64,000 bases of DNA from NCBI RefSeq assembly GCF_000759025.1, contig NZ_JPOS01000083.1, positions 310,001 through 374,000 of the forward strand. The letters run 5' to 3'. The notes below the pieces were generated by a model. That model was given only the letters and a program-made list of their open reading frames with translations. It made no database searches and was not told where the DNA came from. The stretch comes from Phaeodactylibacter xiamenensis. GTDB taxonomy: Bacteria; Bacteroidota; Bacteroidia; Chitinophagales; Saprospiraceae. Position numbers and translations under genes: made by a program. Positions 54,486-63,082 of the stretch are shown here, one piece after another. Within the stretch, counting starts at the first letter, position 1, and the number at the start of each line of letters is the position of its first letter.

Positions 54486-55760
54486 TTAGTCGTATTTAAA
54501 TTCCTCATGCGTCAGGGCATAGGGTTGCCCAAACAGCGCATGTTTCAATACTTTCCAAATGTGCCGGGCATCGGGCGGGCAGCCGGGGATGAAGTAGTCC
54601 ATCCGTACGATTTCCTGGCAGCCGTAGACCCGGTCGAGGAGTTCCGGCAGGTCCTCATGTTTGGGGATGACGACCTTGCTATCCTCCAGCTCGGTGGTGC
54701 GCCCGTAGGCTTCGAGCAGGCATTCCTCTATGGGGATGAAGTTGCGCATGGCAGGCAGTCCGCCCCATATGGCGCATTCCCCTACACCAATGAGCATATC
54801 ACAGTGCTCCCGGAAAGCTCGCAGTACCTCCACATTTTCGCTGTTACAGCAGCCGCCTTCGATGATACCTACGTCGCAGCGCCGGCTAAATTCCTTAATA
54901 TCGGTCAGCGGGGATTTATTGAAATCAACGAGCTCAACAACATCCAGCAATTCTTCGTCAATATCTAAGAGAGACATGTGGCAACCGAAGCAACCGGCCA
55001 GTGAAGTGGTCGCCACTACTTTTTTGGGTGCTCCGGGCTTGGGCGTTGGCACCTCTATCGCTCCTTCTTCCTTTTCCCAACCTTGCTCTGTTTGATCGTA
55101 TTTCCGCTCTCCAACGGGCCGGGCCAGGCTTTTACCACGAACCAGAATTGCACCTACGGGGCAAAGGTGCATAGCCTGCAGAGCCTGAGCCTCGGTCAAC
55201 TCGGTTTCAGCTTTGTAATCGATGGCTACTTCTGTGTCTTTGCCGCGGTTCACAAAAGAAAATACGGCTTTCCCAGCATCGGTACGTACTTCCTCCACAC
55301 AGCGCCGGCACCGGATGCAACGATTGTGATCAATGACCATCCGCTCCGGCCGGTAATCAATCAGCCGGTTGACGAACAGATGGGGGAATCGGGTAGCGGT
55401 CACCCCGAGCCGGTAGCCCAGCCCCTGCAAATCGCAATCGCCGCTTTTTTCGCAGGCCGGACAGAAATGATTGCCTTCTGCAAATAACATTTCCACCATA
55501 CCCTTGCGCACATCCTCCAGTTCCTTTGTTTGAGTCACCACCTTCATTCCGGGCCTCACCGTAGCCGTGCAGGAAGCAGTAGGTTTGCCATTGACCAGCA
55601 CCGTACACACCCGGCAAGTGCCCAACGGTGGCTGAATGTGCTCATAATAACAGAGGGATGGGATAAACACGCCTGCTCCGCGTATGGCATCCACCAGGTT
55701 TTGTCCTTCCTCAGCCTGAACCTCAATACCGTCAATTTGGATGGAAACAGCCTTTGCCAT
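54486..55760 (-). CDS. HoxU-HoxY fusion: diaphorase Fe-S subunit joined to hydrogenase small subunit
   Basis: A single 424-residue chain. Residues 1-205 are HoxU-like: [2Fe-2S] ligands C37, C49, C52, C64; a His-ligated [4Fe-4S] at H98, C100, C103, C109; and a second [4Fe-4S] at C148, C151, C154, C200. Residues about 249-424 are HoxY-like, with proximal-cluster cysteines C257, C260, C329 and C394 (GCFGCHMS, VGECAIWGG, PGCPPD). A linker (about 206-248, EKEEGAIEVPTPKPGAPKK) joins them. In Ralstonia and cyanobacteria these are separate proteins. The ORF has no stop between and is 2 bp from hoxF and hoxH, so fusion is real in this sequence. It would wire H2-derived electrons directly to the diaphorase. 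Confidence 0.93.
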   Translation of the reverse strand: MAKAVSIQIDGIEVQAEEGQNLVDAIRGAGVFIPSLCYYEHIQPPLGTCRVCTVLVNGKPTASCTATVRPGMKVVTQTKELEDVRKGMVEMLFAEGNHFCPACEKSGDCDLQGLGYRLGVTATRFPHLFVNRLIDYRPERMVIDHNRCIRCRRCVEEVRTDAGKAVFSFVNRGKDTEVAIDYKAETELTEAQALQAMHLCPVGAILVRGKSLARPVGERKYDQTEQGWEKEEGAIEVPTPKPGAPKKVVATTSLAGCFGCHMSLLDIDEELLDVVELVDFNKSPLTDIKEFSRRCDVGIIEGGCCNSENVEVLRAFREHCDMLIGVGECAIWGGLPAMRNFIPIEECLLEAYGRTTELEDSKVVIPKHEDLPELLDRVYGCQEIVRMDYFIPGCPPDARHIWKVLKHALFGQPYALTHEEFKYD

Positions 55761-55762
55761 AA

Positions 55763-57523
55763 TCAGTTGGTTTTAGTGGTTCCTAAGGTTTTATTCACCG
55801 TTTCCCGGTAGTCGCTGACCGCCGCCTCCAGGTCAAAGGGTTGGGCGCCCGCCGCACCGTTAGGAGAAAAATACCAGGAAAAGTACCCCGGGAAATGCTC
55901 CATTGCCGTAAGCAAGGCATGGGTGGCAGCCCGGCCCAGCCCGCAACGGCTGGTTTGCCGCATGATGTTGCTCCAGTTCTGTATTTCAACGTAGTCATCC
56001 GCCCGGCCCAGCCCCTTGGCGAGTTTGTCCAGCTTGCGGGTAAAAATGAAATTCCCAGCCCGGCAGGGGGTACAAACGCCGCAGGATTCTTCAGCAAAGA
56101 AGCTCGAAAAGTTTCGGAGGATTTGAAGCAGATCGCGTTGGGTGTTGAATATCGTCACGGCGCCCCCGCACCGCAGGTCGTCCCAGTCGAAGCACGGGTC
56201 ACCGTAGTTAGGGTCGATGCACTGCCCGGAAGGCCCGCTGATTTGCACGGCCAGCGTAGATTTGGCAACAGCCCAATCCAGGACCTCTGCAAGGCGGGTC
56301 CCCCACTCTATTTCGTAAACCCCAGGGCGCTCACAATCGCCGGCGATACTGAGCAGGCGGGTGCCTTTCATCTGAGGCGTGCCCAGGGCAGCGAATCGTT
56401 CAGCGCCTATTTCAAGGACACGGGCAGCGGCAGCAAAGGTTTCCACATTATTGACCACGGTGGGCTTTTGGCGGTAACCTCTTTCCACCGGGAAGTAGGT
56501 CCGTACCCTGGGTTCGCCCCGCAAGCCTTCCAGCGAATTCATCATGGCGGTCTCTTCGCCACAGACGTATGCCCCGGCCCCCAACGGAATGTGGATATCA
56601 AACCGGAAAGGGGATTTAGCAGGGATCTGCGCCCCCAGCCATCCCCGGTCGTAGTACGCTGCTACCGCCGCTTCCAGTTCAGGCAGAAGCCAGCGGTATT
56701 CTGCACGCAGGTAAATCCAGCCTTCTGCCGCACCGGTAGCATAAGCGGCATGTATCATCCCTTCAATGACCAGCCCCGGAAGGTACTGTAGCAGCATACG
56801 GTCTTTGAAGGTACCGGGCTCCCCTTCGTCGGCATTGCAGAGTATGTATTTCTCGTTGCCCGGCTGTTCCCGGCAAAGGCGCCACTTTTTACCTACCGGG
56901 AAGAAGGCACCGCCCATGCCCCTCAGCCCGGAAGCTTCAAGGGTGGAAAGGACCTCCTCCGGGTCAAGCTGCAGCAATGGCTTTAGGGTTTCTCCGGGAA
57001 CAAAAGGGCGGAGGAGCACTGCCCGGTCCGGCGGCAACTGATACCGCAGATGCTGAGGAATTGGATTGGCGAGTTGTTCAACTGGCACACCGCGCCGCAA
57101 TTGCCAGACCAGTGCCTTTACCTTTTGGGGTGTCAGATGGGTAAAAGGCTGAAAGTTGATCAGGCAGGCAGGCTCCAGGTCGCTCAGCCCGATGCAGGAA
57201 GTTTCGTAAAGCCCGAAAGTACCCGTAGGGTCGGTTTGCCCAATCCGGGCGCCGGTCGCTTCCTCAAAAGCAGAAATAATGGCAGGCATGCCACTATGCA
57301 TCGCGGTAACGCTGTTGTTGACATAAATGGTATACTGCCCGGCAGGCTGCCGGTGAAAGAAATGATAAAAGGATACGACCCCTTCAATTTCCACTTCAGA
57401 AAGCTGATACCGCGCTGCCAGAGTCTTAATGCCCTGATCGCTAATGTGCCGCTTTTCCAGCTGAATGGCCCACAGGTCGTTCAGCAACGTGCGGCGGTCC
57501 GGAAGGTCGGTTGCTGGTTTCAT
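55763..57523 (-). CDS. hoxF: NAD-reducing hydrogenase diaphorase subunit HoxF (NuoE-NuoF type)
   Basis: Carries FMN, the NAD site and a [4Fe-4S] cluster, and passes electrons from hydrogenase to NAD. It has 586 residues: NuoE-like domain (about 1-160) and NuoF-like domain (about 180-586) with GLRGMGGAFFPVGKKW, NADEGEPGTFKDR, GAGAYVCGEETAMM and the cluster motif ESCGVCTPCRAG plus SRCGLG. The NuoE-like part has only two cysteines and lacks the normal [2Fe-2S] ligand set; it resembles Ralstonia eutropha HoxF in this respect (YIYVNNSV, ETSCIGLSDLEPA), from memory. It is the first gene of the operon; no separate hoxE is adjacent. Confidence 0.94.
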   Translation of the reverse strand: MKPATDLPDRRTLLNDLWAIQLEKRHISDQGIKTLAARYQLSEVEIEGVVSFYHFFHRQPAGQYTIYVNNSVTAMHSGMPAIISAFEEATGARIGQTDPTGTFGLYETSCIGLSDLEPACLINFQPFTHLTPQKVKALVWQLRRGVPVEQLANPIPQHLRYQLPPDRAVLLRPFVPGETLKPLLQLDPEEVLSTLEASGLRGMGGAFFPVGKKWRLCREQPGNEKYILCNADEGEPGTFKDRMLLQYLPGLVIEGMIHAAYATGAAEGWIYLRAEYRWLLPELEAAVAAYYDRGWLGAQIPAKSPFRFDIHIPLGAGAYVCGEETAMMNSLEGLRGEPRVRTYFPVERGYRQKPTVVNNVETFAAAARVLEIGAERFAALGTPQMKGTRLLSIAGDCERPGVYEIEWGTRLAEVLDWAVAKSTLAVQISGPSGQCIDPNYGDPCFDWDDLRCGGAVTIFNTQRDLLQILRNFSSFFAEESCGVCTPCRAGNFIFTRKLDKLAKGLGRADDYVEIQNWSNIMRQTSRCGLGRAATHALLTAMEHFPGYFSWYFSPNGAAGAQPFDLEAAVSDYRETVNKTLGTTKTN

Positions 57524-57634
57524 AGGCTAGGGTTGGGTCACTGATTAAGTTACCCCTTCCTCAAATACCATGCACTGATTTTGGTCAATACCAGCTGTTT
57601 TTTTTCGTCCATCAAAAGCCCTTTATCAGAATGT

Positions 57635-59068
57635 CTATTCCCGCAAAATTACCCGATAGCCCTGCCCCCGCAAACTATCCACCACCTGTGGCGCCGGCGC
57701 ATACCCATAAGCCGTCCCCCCCAGAAAGAACATCGTCTCAATCGGGTGAGGTACATTAAAGTAAATCACGGAATCCGCAGGGGACGGTTGCCGCAGGGCT
57801 TCCACTTCAATCCGTTTTGCCCACGCTGCTTCGTCTCTATCCAAAGGCTTGAGGCGTTCCAGGCTGTAACGGAGTGGAAGGAGGAGTAAACCTAGTATAA
57901 AAACCTGCACCAACCGCCGCCAGCGCCCCAACCGGTATTGGTAAATCTTGAAATGCTGCCAGGCCAGGGCGGTGATCAGGAAAATAGCAGGTGCAGAAAT
58001 GAGAATGTAAGCGGGCATTTTGGTGGCAGCGAAGGAGAAGAACCCCAGTGGGATCGCTATCCAGACCAGTAGTGCCCACCGGCTGGCATCCGTTCGCTTG
58101 CGGATACTAACCCATGCCCACCAAACCAGAGGCAGGTAGATGAATTCGCCAAACAGTATCCGTAGGTTATTGAGGTGGAAATACCAGGGTTGATCGTGCC
58201 CTTCGAGCCCTTCAAACAGGTGGAGGTAATTGTAGTATTGCTCCCAGCTGGCTTCTACCGGGAAAGCCTGATGAGTGTAGATCTGCCAGGGGGCCGCCAC
58301 GACAAATGCGGTACAGGTCATCAGCAGGCCATGCCCAAGCCAGCTTTTCCAGGAATACTGCCGGTAGTGAATCGCCCAAAGTGCCCAGACGGGCAGTATA
58401 ATAAGCCCGGGAAGCCACTTGGTGAGCACAGCCAGCCCGGTTAACAGGCCTGTAATCAAGGCGAGGCCTATCCGCCTCTGCTGTGCCGTACGCAGTGCCC
58501 AGTACGCCCCGAATAGAATCAGCGCAACAAATACAGCGTCGACATGGTCAGCAGCCCGCCGCCCACCAGCCAGCTCTACCAGCATACCGTGTATCGCCCA
58601 AAGGAAAGCAGCATCAAAACCAATACGGGCATGGTATAGGCGCTTACCCAGTCCGTACATCGCTCCTATCCCCAGGGTGGTGATCAGCACACTTGGCAGC
58701 CGAAGTGCCAGCAAGTGGGTGCCAAAAAGTTTCATGCTGCCACTCATCAGCCACAGCGCAAAGGGTTGCTTATGTAGCCAGATGTGATTGGCGGACCAGT
58801 CCTCGGGCGGATAGGGCAAAACGGGGTGGACATACAGCATGGGGCGAAGGGGATGGCTCATCATATTCTTAGCCACCAGTGCATGGAAGCGCTCATCCCA
58901 GGGGCTGAGAAACGGGTCATTGGCGCTGAAAAGGCGCAGCAAAAAGCCGCCCAGCACCAGTAGTAAGACAGCGGTTTCGTGCTTTGATTTTGTGTGTAAG
59001 CGCCAGGCGTAACCGAAGCAGACAACCGCCCCGAGCAACACGCCCCACCAAATTGGAGAATTGGTCAT
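57635..59068 (-). CDS. GT39/PMT-like integral membrane glycosyltransferase
   Basis: Uses a lipid-linked sugar donor in the membrane, as in ArnT and protein O-mannosyltransferases. It has 477 residues, about eleven hydrophobic segments. The catalytic acidic site of the family is seen as LSPWDERFHALVAK (about 56-69), and WLHKQPFALWLMS follows. The C-terminal soluble domain is small. Acceptor unknown (lipid A, S-layer or polysaccharide are possible). It is not in an obvious operon with its neighbours; the Uma2-like gene begins 24 bp upstream on the same strand. Confidence 0.85.
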   Translation of the reverse strand: MTNSPIWWGVLLGAVVCFGYAWRLHTKSKHETAVLLLVLGGFLLRLFSANDPFLSPWDERFHALVAKNMMSHPLRPMLYVHPVLPYPPEDWSANHIWLHKQPFALWLMSGSMKLFGTHLLALRLPSVLITTLGIGAMYGLGKRLYHARIGFDAAFLWAIHGMLVELAGGRRAADHVDAVFVALILFGAYWALRTAQQRRIGLALITGLLTGLAVLTKWLPGLIILPVWALWAIHYRQYSWKSWLGHGLLMTCTAFVVAAPWQIYTHQAFPVEASWEQYYNYLHLFEGLEGHDQPWYFHLNNLRILFGEFIYLPLVWWAWVSIRKRTDASRWALLVWIAIPLGFFSFAATKMPAYILISAPAIFLITALAWQHFKIYQYRLGRWRRLVQVFILGLLLLPLRYSLERLKPLDRDEAAWAKRIEVEALRQPSPADSVIYFNVPHPIETMFFLGGTAYGYAPAPQVVDSLRGQGYRVILRE

Positions 59069-59092
59069 TCTTTATCTTGAAAGATCGCTGTG

Positions 59093-59680
59093 TCAAAAGA
59101 TGGGCTCACCCAGGTCCTGCACATTGCGGTAGATCGCAGAAAGCGGAATGTCAAAGCCTAAACTTGCCAGGCTGATGGATTGATCCAGCCCGATCGCTGT
59201 CGTCACCTTCCAGTAGCCGGGCTCCTCCCGGAAAAGGACATCCACAACGGGTTTGTCCTGATCAATTAGAAGGTACTCCTGAAAAGAAGGCAGGGAGCAG
59301 TACTTGTGGAATTTATCGCCCCGGTCGTAGCCAACGGTTGATTTTGATAATACTTCCACGATCAAAACCGGATTAACAACGGCATTCGGATCTTCCTCCG
59401 CTGCTTGAATTTTACCACAAATCACCATGGCATCGGGGTAAACAAAGGAATGAGCATGGTCTATCCAAAGTCGGGCATCACCATTCAACACCAGGCAACT
59501 CGAGCCCTCAAGTTTGTTGTAGAGTGAATTTGTGATATTGGTCCCGATCAGACTGTGATGAATTGAGCCCCCACTCATCGCCTGAATCCGCCCTGCTTCA
59601 TACTCATGCCGCTCCTCTGCCTGCGCTTCCAGGGCCAGGTAATCCTCAATAGAATAGTATTCGGTTTGCTGCTCTGCCAT
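59093..59680 (-). CDS. Uma2 family (DUF820) putative nuclease-fold protein
   Basis: Encodes 195 residues from the ATG at 59680 (MAEQQTEYYSIEDYLALE); earlier starts overlap the divergent gene region and lack coding character. PD-(D/E)xK-like motifs of the Uma2 family are visible: VYPDAMVI and VLIVEVLSKSTVGYDRGDK. The family is widely dispersed in Bacteroidota and cyanobacteria, of uncertain biochemical role. It is just upstream of the glycosyltransferase gene. Confidence 0.85.
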   Translation of the reverse strand: MAEQQTEYYSIEDYLALEAQAEERHEYEAGRIQAMSGGSIHHSLIGTNITNSLYNKLEGSSCLVLNGDARLWIDHAHSFVYPDAMVICGKIQAAEEDPNAVVNPVLIVEVLSKSTVGYDRGDKFHKYCSLPSFQEYLLIDQDKPVVDVLFREEPGYWKVTTAIGLDQSISLASLGFDIPLSAIYRNVQDLGEPIF

Positions 59681-59816
59681 AAAATTGCTCCATTTATGCC
59701 TTTCAAAAATAGTTATATTCCGCCAGCCTTTCAACTCAGTGGCGGCATTCCGGTTTGCCCAGACCAATTGCCCCATACCGGAAAATATGCAACCCTTGTC
59801 TTGCGTTCCTAGCAAC

Positions 59817-60356
59817 ATGAAAGCAAGATTACTCACCTTCTTTATTTGTTGTACAGCGCTGAGCCTAGGCGCCCAATCTTATGATACCGCGTTTGGCATG
59901 CGCCTGGGGACCGACTGGGGACTGACAGTCAAGCAGCGGATTTTCGATAAGACCACCCTTGAGGCTATCCTGCAAACGAGCCTGCAGCGGGAGGAAGCGC
60001 TTGTAACGCTCCTCGGTACGCAACACATGCCATTCATTACCAAACGATTGAACATATACGGGGGCGGCGGGCTGCATAAAGGCTGGGACAGCGGGCCGAC
60101 GAATACGGAAGGCAGCCCATACGAGGATCCTTTTGGGCTGACCCTCATTGGTGGGATCGAATTGTCACTCGGCAAGCTCAACCTGACTTATGATATCAAG
60201 CCGGCCATCAATCTCATTGGCGGAGAACGTACGGTTTACACCCAAACCGGTATTTCGCTGCGCTACGTCATTCTGAAGCGCAACTGGCTGAAGAAAAAAC
60301 AACGGAAAAGACGCCGCCAAAAAGAAGGCATCAACTGGCGGTTCTGGGAAAACTAA
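59817..60356 (+). CDS. Small exported outer-membrane-like protein
   Basis: Encodes 179 residues from the ATG at 59817 (MKARLLTFFICCTALSLGAQ); a longer ORF begins upstream in the Uma2 region but the signal peptide fixes this start. The mature part alternates short strands (FGMRLGTDWGLTVKQRIF, LNIYGGGGLHKGW, LNLTYDIKPAINLIGGE) and ends in a highly basic tail (RNWLKKKQRKRRRQKEG). It resembles 8-stranded outer-membrane barrels. Function unknown. Convergent with the lipoprotein gene (10-bp gap). Confidence 0.75.
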   Translation: MKARLLTFFICCTALSLGAQSYDTAFGMRLGTDWGLTVKQRIFDKTTLEAILQTSLQREEALVTLLGTQHMPFITKRLNIYGGGGLHKGWDSGPTNTEGSPYEDPFGLTLIGGIELSLGKLNLTYDIKPAINLIGGERTVYTQTGISLRYVILKRNWLKKKQRKRRRQKEGINWRFWEN

Positions 60357-60366
60357 ACCGAATCTG

Positions 60367-61134
60367 TTACTGGGGTATGCTGTAGTCCTTGCTAAGGGCT
60401 TTTTGCAGGCGCACCTGCTGCCCGTCCAGGTTCAGGCTTACCTCCAGCCCGTCTCCCGTACGCTGAAAGGTCCCGTCTCCCATGGCAGAAGAAAAACGGA
60501 AGCCTTGATCGATAAGATCCAGAGTAGCGGAGTCCTGAGGTGCCATGCCAGTCATCAATACATTCAGCTGATTGAGCGGAGGCAAAACGCCATCGAGTAC
60601 AAAATGCTCTCCAATCAGCGTATCTTCATGCATGCCTACGAACAGGATATGAGAGCCTGTTTCCTGGCTAAGGGTATAAGTCCCCACGAGTTCTTCCCGC
60701 GTAGGCGGCAGCTGCAACTCAAACTTCCCGTTTTGGTATACGCCCAGCTGAGTGTAATGGAAGCCTTCATCTTCCTGCATTTCATCCTGCCAGCCCTGAT
60801 AGTAGACGACGGCATCGCCTTCCCGGATAGCATAGAGGTAATCTCCTGCCCCGGCGTACCAGCCACCCGCGGCAGCTAGCGCGGAGTCTGGAATGCCATA
60901 ATCTGAAAAAGCAGTAGGTGGGATGCTATCGCAGGCGGCAATATTGGCAATCTTGACTTTTTGCTCCTCAACAAGTGTGTAAACGGCACTTTTGGGAATG
61001 TCCGTTTCACTACCAGACTTGGTTTCGCATAGTAATCGGACGCTAAAGTCCTGAGCAGCTTCGTTTTCCGGTGCACACCCAAAGGCCAGCAAGCCAAGAG
61101 CAAATAGGAAGGATAGAATAATCGGTCGGCGCAT
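60367..61134 (-). CDS. Lipoprotein, unknown family
   Basis: Encodes 255 residues from the ATG at 61134 (MRRPIILSFLFALGLLAFGC), with lipobox LLAFGC and lipidation at C20. The rest is mostly beta-rich with repeats such as GVYQNGKFELQLPP and FEMKFGT-like phrases; no domain recognised. It is likely an outer-membrane or periplasmic lipoprotein. Convergent with the small outer-membrane protein gene; upstream is the tRNA-His promoter region. Confidence 0.75.
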   Translation of the reverse strand: MRRPIILSFLFALGLLAFGCAPENEAAQDFSVRLLCETKSGSETDIPKSAVYTLVEEQKVKIANIAACDSIPPTAFSDYGIPDSALAAAGGWYAGAGDYLYAIREGDAVVYYQGWQDEMQEDEGFHYTQLGVYQNGKFELQLPPTREELVGTYTLSQETGSHILFVGMHEDTLIGEHFVLDGVLPPLNQLNVLMTGMAPQDSATLDLIDQGFRFSSAMGDGTFQRTGDGLEVSLNLDGQQVRLQKALSKDYSIPQ

Positions 61135-61202
61135 GGATTTTCCGTTTTGATAAAGGTAGTAGTTTTTTCTAAAAAAGTTTTTCACTAATTCCGGAACTAT
61201 TT

Positions 61203-61210
61203 TATCTTTG
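61203..61210 (+). promoter_or_regulatory. -7 box for tRNA-His
   Basis: TATCTTTG at 61203-61210 matches TAnnTTTG perfectly and lies 50 bp before the tRNA. A T-rich GTTTTTC (about 61177-61183) sits at the expected -33 distance. Confidence 0.6.
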
Positions 61211-61260
61211 CATCGCTTTGATAAAAAGGAAGTCAAAAAGCGCTTCTGGCAAAGTAAAAT

Positions 61261-61338
61261 GGTGGTTGTAGCTCAGTTGGTTAGAGCGCTGGATTGTGGT
61301 TCCAGAGGTCGCCGGTTCAAATCCGGTCTTCCACCCCA
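61261..61338 (+). tRNA. tRNA-His (anticodon GTG)
   Basis: Cloverleaf of 78 nt including encoded G-1 and 3' CCA. Anticodon stem CTGGA/TCCAG around loop TTGTGGT gives GTG for histidine; D stem GCTC/GAGC, T stem GCCGG/CCGGT. The acceptor stem pairs G1-C72, T2-A71, G3-C70, G4-C69 and G7-C66, but positions 5-68 and 6-67 are U-U mismatches. The C73 discriminator and G-1 identity elements are present. It has its own promoter and strong terminator. Confidence 0.95.
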
Positions 61339-61340
61339 AT

Positions 61341-61372
61341 AAGCCTGTCGGTTATCCCGGTGGGCTTTTTTT
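61341..61372 (+). terminator. Rho-independent terminator of tRNA-His
   Basis: AAGCCTGTCGG (61341-61351) and CCGGTGGGCTT (61357-61367) form an 11-bp stem (three G-U pairs) with a 5-nt loop, followed by seven T (61366-61372). It starts 3 bp after the tRNA. Confidence 0.93.
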
Positions 61373-61419
61373 ATGCAACCGCTCCCTGGTTGGTGATGTT
61401 TGGAATACAAAAAACCGAT

Positions 61420-61938
61420 ATGAGCGCATCCGCAGCAATGCCCTATTTCATTAAGCCTTCTGTCAACCTCGACCGGTCGGCAAAAACGGAAGCCTACGAG
61501 CAGGCCCTGATGGCCATTCAGGCTAACCTGGAATGGGAAACGGATGCCACCCTAAAAATGGCTACCATTAACTGTCTGCTTAAGACTTATCTGCCGTATT
61601 ACTACTGGGTAGGCTTTTACGTTAAAAGCGGTGAGCGCAGGTTGTCGGTTGGGCCGTATCAGGGCACCCTGGGCTGTCTGCACATCAGCTACGACAAAGG
61701 GGTCTGTGGAAGAGCGGCCCGGGAGGAAAAAACCCAAATTGTGCCTGATACCCACGCCCTGCAGCAGGGCACCGACCATATTGCCTGCGACCCTAATTCC
61801 CGCTCTGAAATCGTAGTGCCAGTTTTTGGGAAAAATGGTGCGCTAATCGCTGTTTTTGATGTAGACAGCACGCTAAACAACTCCTTTGATGAAGTGGATC
61901 AAAAATACCTGGAGCGCCTGATGAAGGAAGTATTTTAG
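61420..61938 (+). CDS. msrC: Free methionine-(R)-sulfoxide reductase (GAF type)
   Basis: Reduces free Met-R-sulfoxide, repairing oxidised methionine pools; cytoplasmic. The ATG at 61420 gives 172 residues, the typical length; the longer ORF from 61294 would cross the tRNA and its terminator. The three fRMsr cysteines are present: C86 in GTLGC, C96 in GVCGRA and C123 in HIACDPNSRSEIV. Late GAF motif VFDVDSTLNN is seen. Stop overlaps that of rsgA by 3 bp (convergent). Confidence 0.92.
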   Translation: MSASAAMPYFIKPSVNLDRSAKTEAYEQALMAIQANLEWETDATLKMATINCLLKTYLPYYYWVGFYVKSGERRLSVGPYQGTLGCLHISYDKGVCGRAAREEKTQIVPDTHALQQGTDHIACDPNSRSEIVVPVFGKNGALIAVFDVDSTLNNSFDEVDQKYLERLMKEVF

Positions 61939-63002
61939 TACTTGGTCTTCTTTTTGTATTTCTTGACCTCCCTGACCATTTTGCCAAACTTTTTATCCCT
62001 GACTTTTCGCTCCAGTACCGTGGAGGTGAAATGCGCCTGTTCGTTTTCCATTTTGTAAAAGTGCTCCAGCACTTCTTCCTCCAGTTCACCCGAATCCAAA
62101 GCGGCTAAGACAGCACAGCCGATTTCTGAGGTATGCGTACAATCTGAAAACTTGCAGGTTTCGGCCAGGGCATAAATCTTTTCGAAGGTATTTTCCAGCC
62201 CCCCTTTGCCATCGGTTATGCCCACTTCGCGCATCCCCGGATTATCGATCAGCACAGCGCCGTTGACCAATGGTACCAGCTCCCGGTGGGTGGTAACGTG
62301 TTTGCCCCGGTCGATCCCTTCGCTGATGGCTCCGGTTTTCATCCGCTCCATCCCGCTCAGGCTATTGATCAGGGAGGACTTCCCAACGCCGGAAGAACCC
62401 AACAGGCAGTAGGTTTTTCCTTTAACAAACAGATTTTTCAGCGCGCCAATTCCAGCTTGTGTTTCATTGCTGACCGCAAAAACCGGGACATCAGCAATAC
62501 GGGACCTTATTTTTCCGAGCAGACTTTCCTGCTCCGCTTCCGATATCAAATCCACCTTGGTGACCACAATCAGGGGCTGTATTTTCGCAGCATGGCAAAG
62601 CGTCAGGTATCGCTCCAACCGGTTGATGCTAAAATCCCGGTTCACTGATTGCACGATGATTCCATAATCAATATTGGTAGCGATGATTTGCTTTTCGCCA
62701 AACTTGCCGACCGCCTGCCGCTCCAAAACGGTATGCCGGGGAAAAACCGCATGAATCAGAGCTTTGCCTTCGTCGTATTCGGAGAGGGCCACCCAATCAC
62801 CCACTGCGGGCAGATCGTTTTTTGATTCAGCCGCGAATCGCAAATTGCCTAATAACTCAGCGTCGTATTCTCCCGCTTCGGTGCTTACCATGTAGCGTTC
62901 ACGGTGCTCTACCGTCACCCTGCCCACTAAATGGTGGTCAAAGCCATGTTCCTGCCGGTAGCCCTCAAGGGTTTCATTATATCCAAGATCTTCCAGGTTC
63001 AT
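61935..63002 (-). CDS. rsgA: Ribosome small subunit-dependent GTPase RsgA
   Basis: GTPase with circularly permuted G motifs that tests late 30S assembly. It has 355 residues: N-terminal OB fold (about 20-85), then G4 (VVTKVD), G1 (GSSGVGKSSL) and G3 (DNPGM), in the permuted order of the family, and a zinc site with CKFSDCTHTSEIGCAV near 290. Short basic tail (KKYKKKTK). Stand-alone gene, convergent with msrC. Confidence 0.96.
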   Translation of the reverse strand: MNLEDLGYNETLEGYRQEHGFDHHLVGRVTVEHRERYMVSTEAGEYDAELLGNLRFAAESKNDLPAVGDWVALSEYDEGKALIHAVFPRHTVLERQAVGKFGEKQIIATNIDYGIIVQSVNRDFSINRLERYLTLCHAAKIQPLIVVTKVDLISEAEQESLLGKIRSRIADVPVFAVSNETQAGIGALKNLFVKGKTYCLLGSSGVGKSSLINSLSGMERMKTGAISEGIDRGKHVTTHRELVPLVNGAVLIDNPGMREVGITDGKGGLENTFEKIYALAETCKFSDCTHTSEIGCAVLAALDSGELEEEVLEHFYKMENEQAHFTSTVLERKVRDKKFGKMVREVKKYKKKTKY

Positions 63003-63082
63003 TGATCTTCCTGCGTTGTTGATAAAGCGATAACATCCACCTGTTCAAATAAGTGCCCCTGTGGCTGTAATTTATTTCAAGC

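Noticed and set aside
53455-54489. Plus-strand ORF of 344 codons opposite hoxH
   Set aside because: Antisense to the hydrogenase large subunit, no domain, composition typical of a shadow frame.
61294-61419. Longer start of the methionine sulfoxide reductase gene
   Set aside because: It would overlap the tRNA-His and its terminator; the ATG at 61420 gives a family-length protein.
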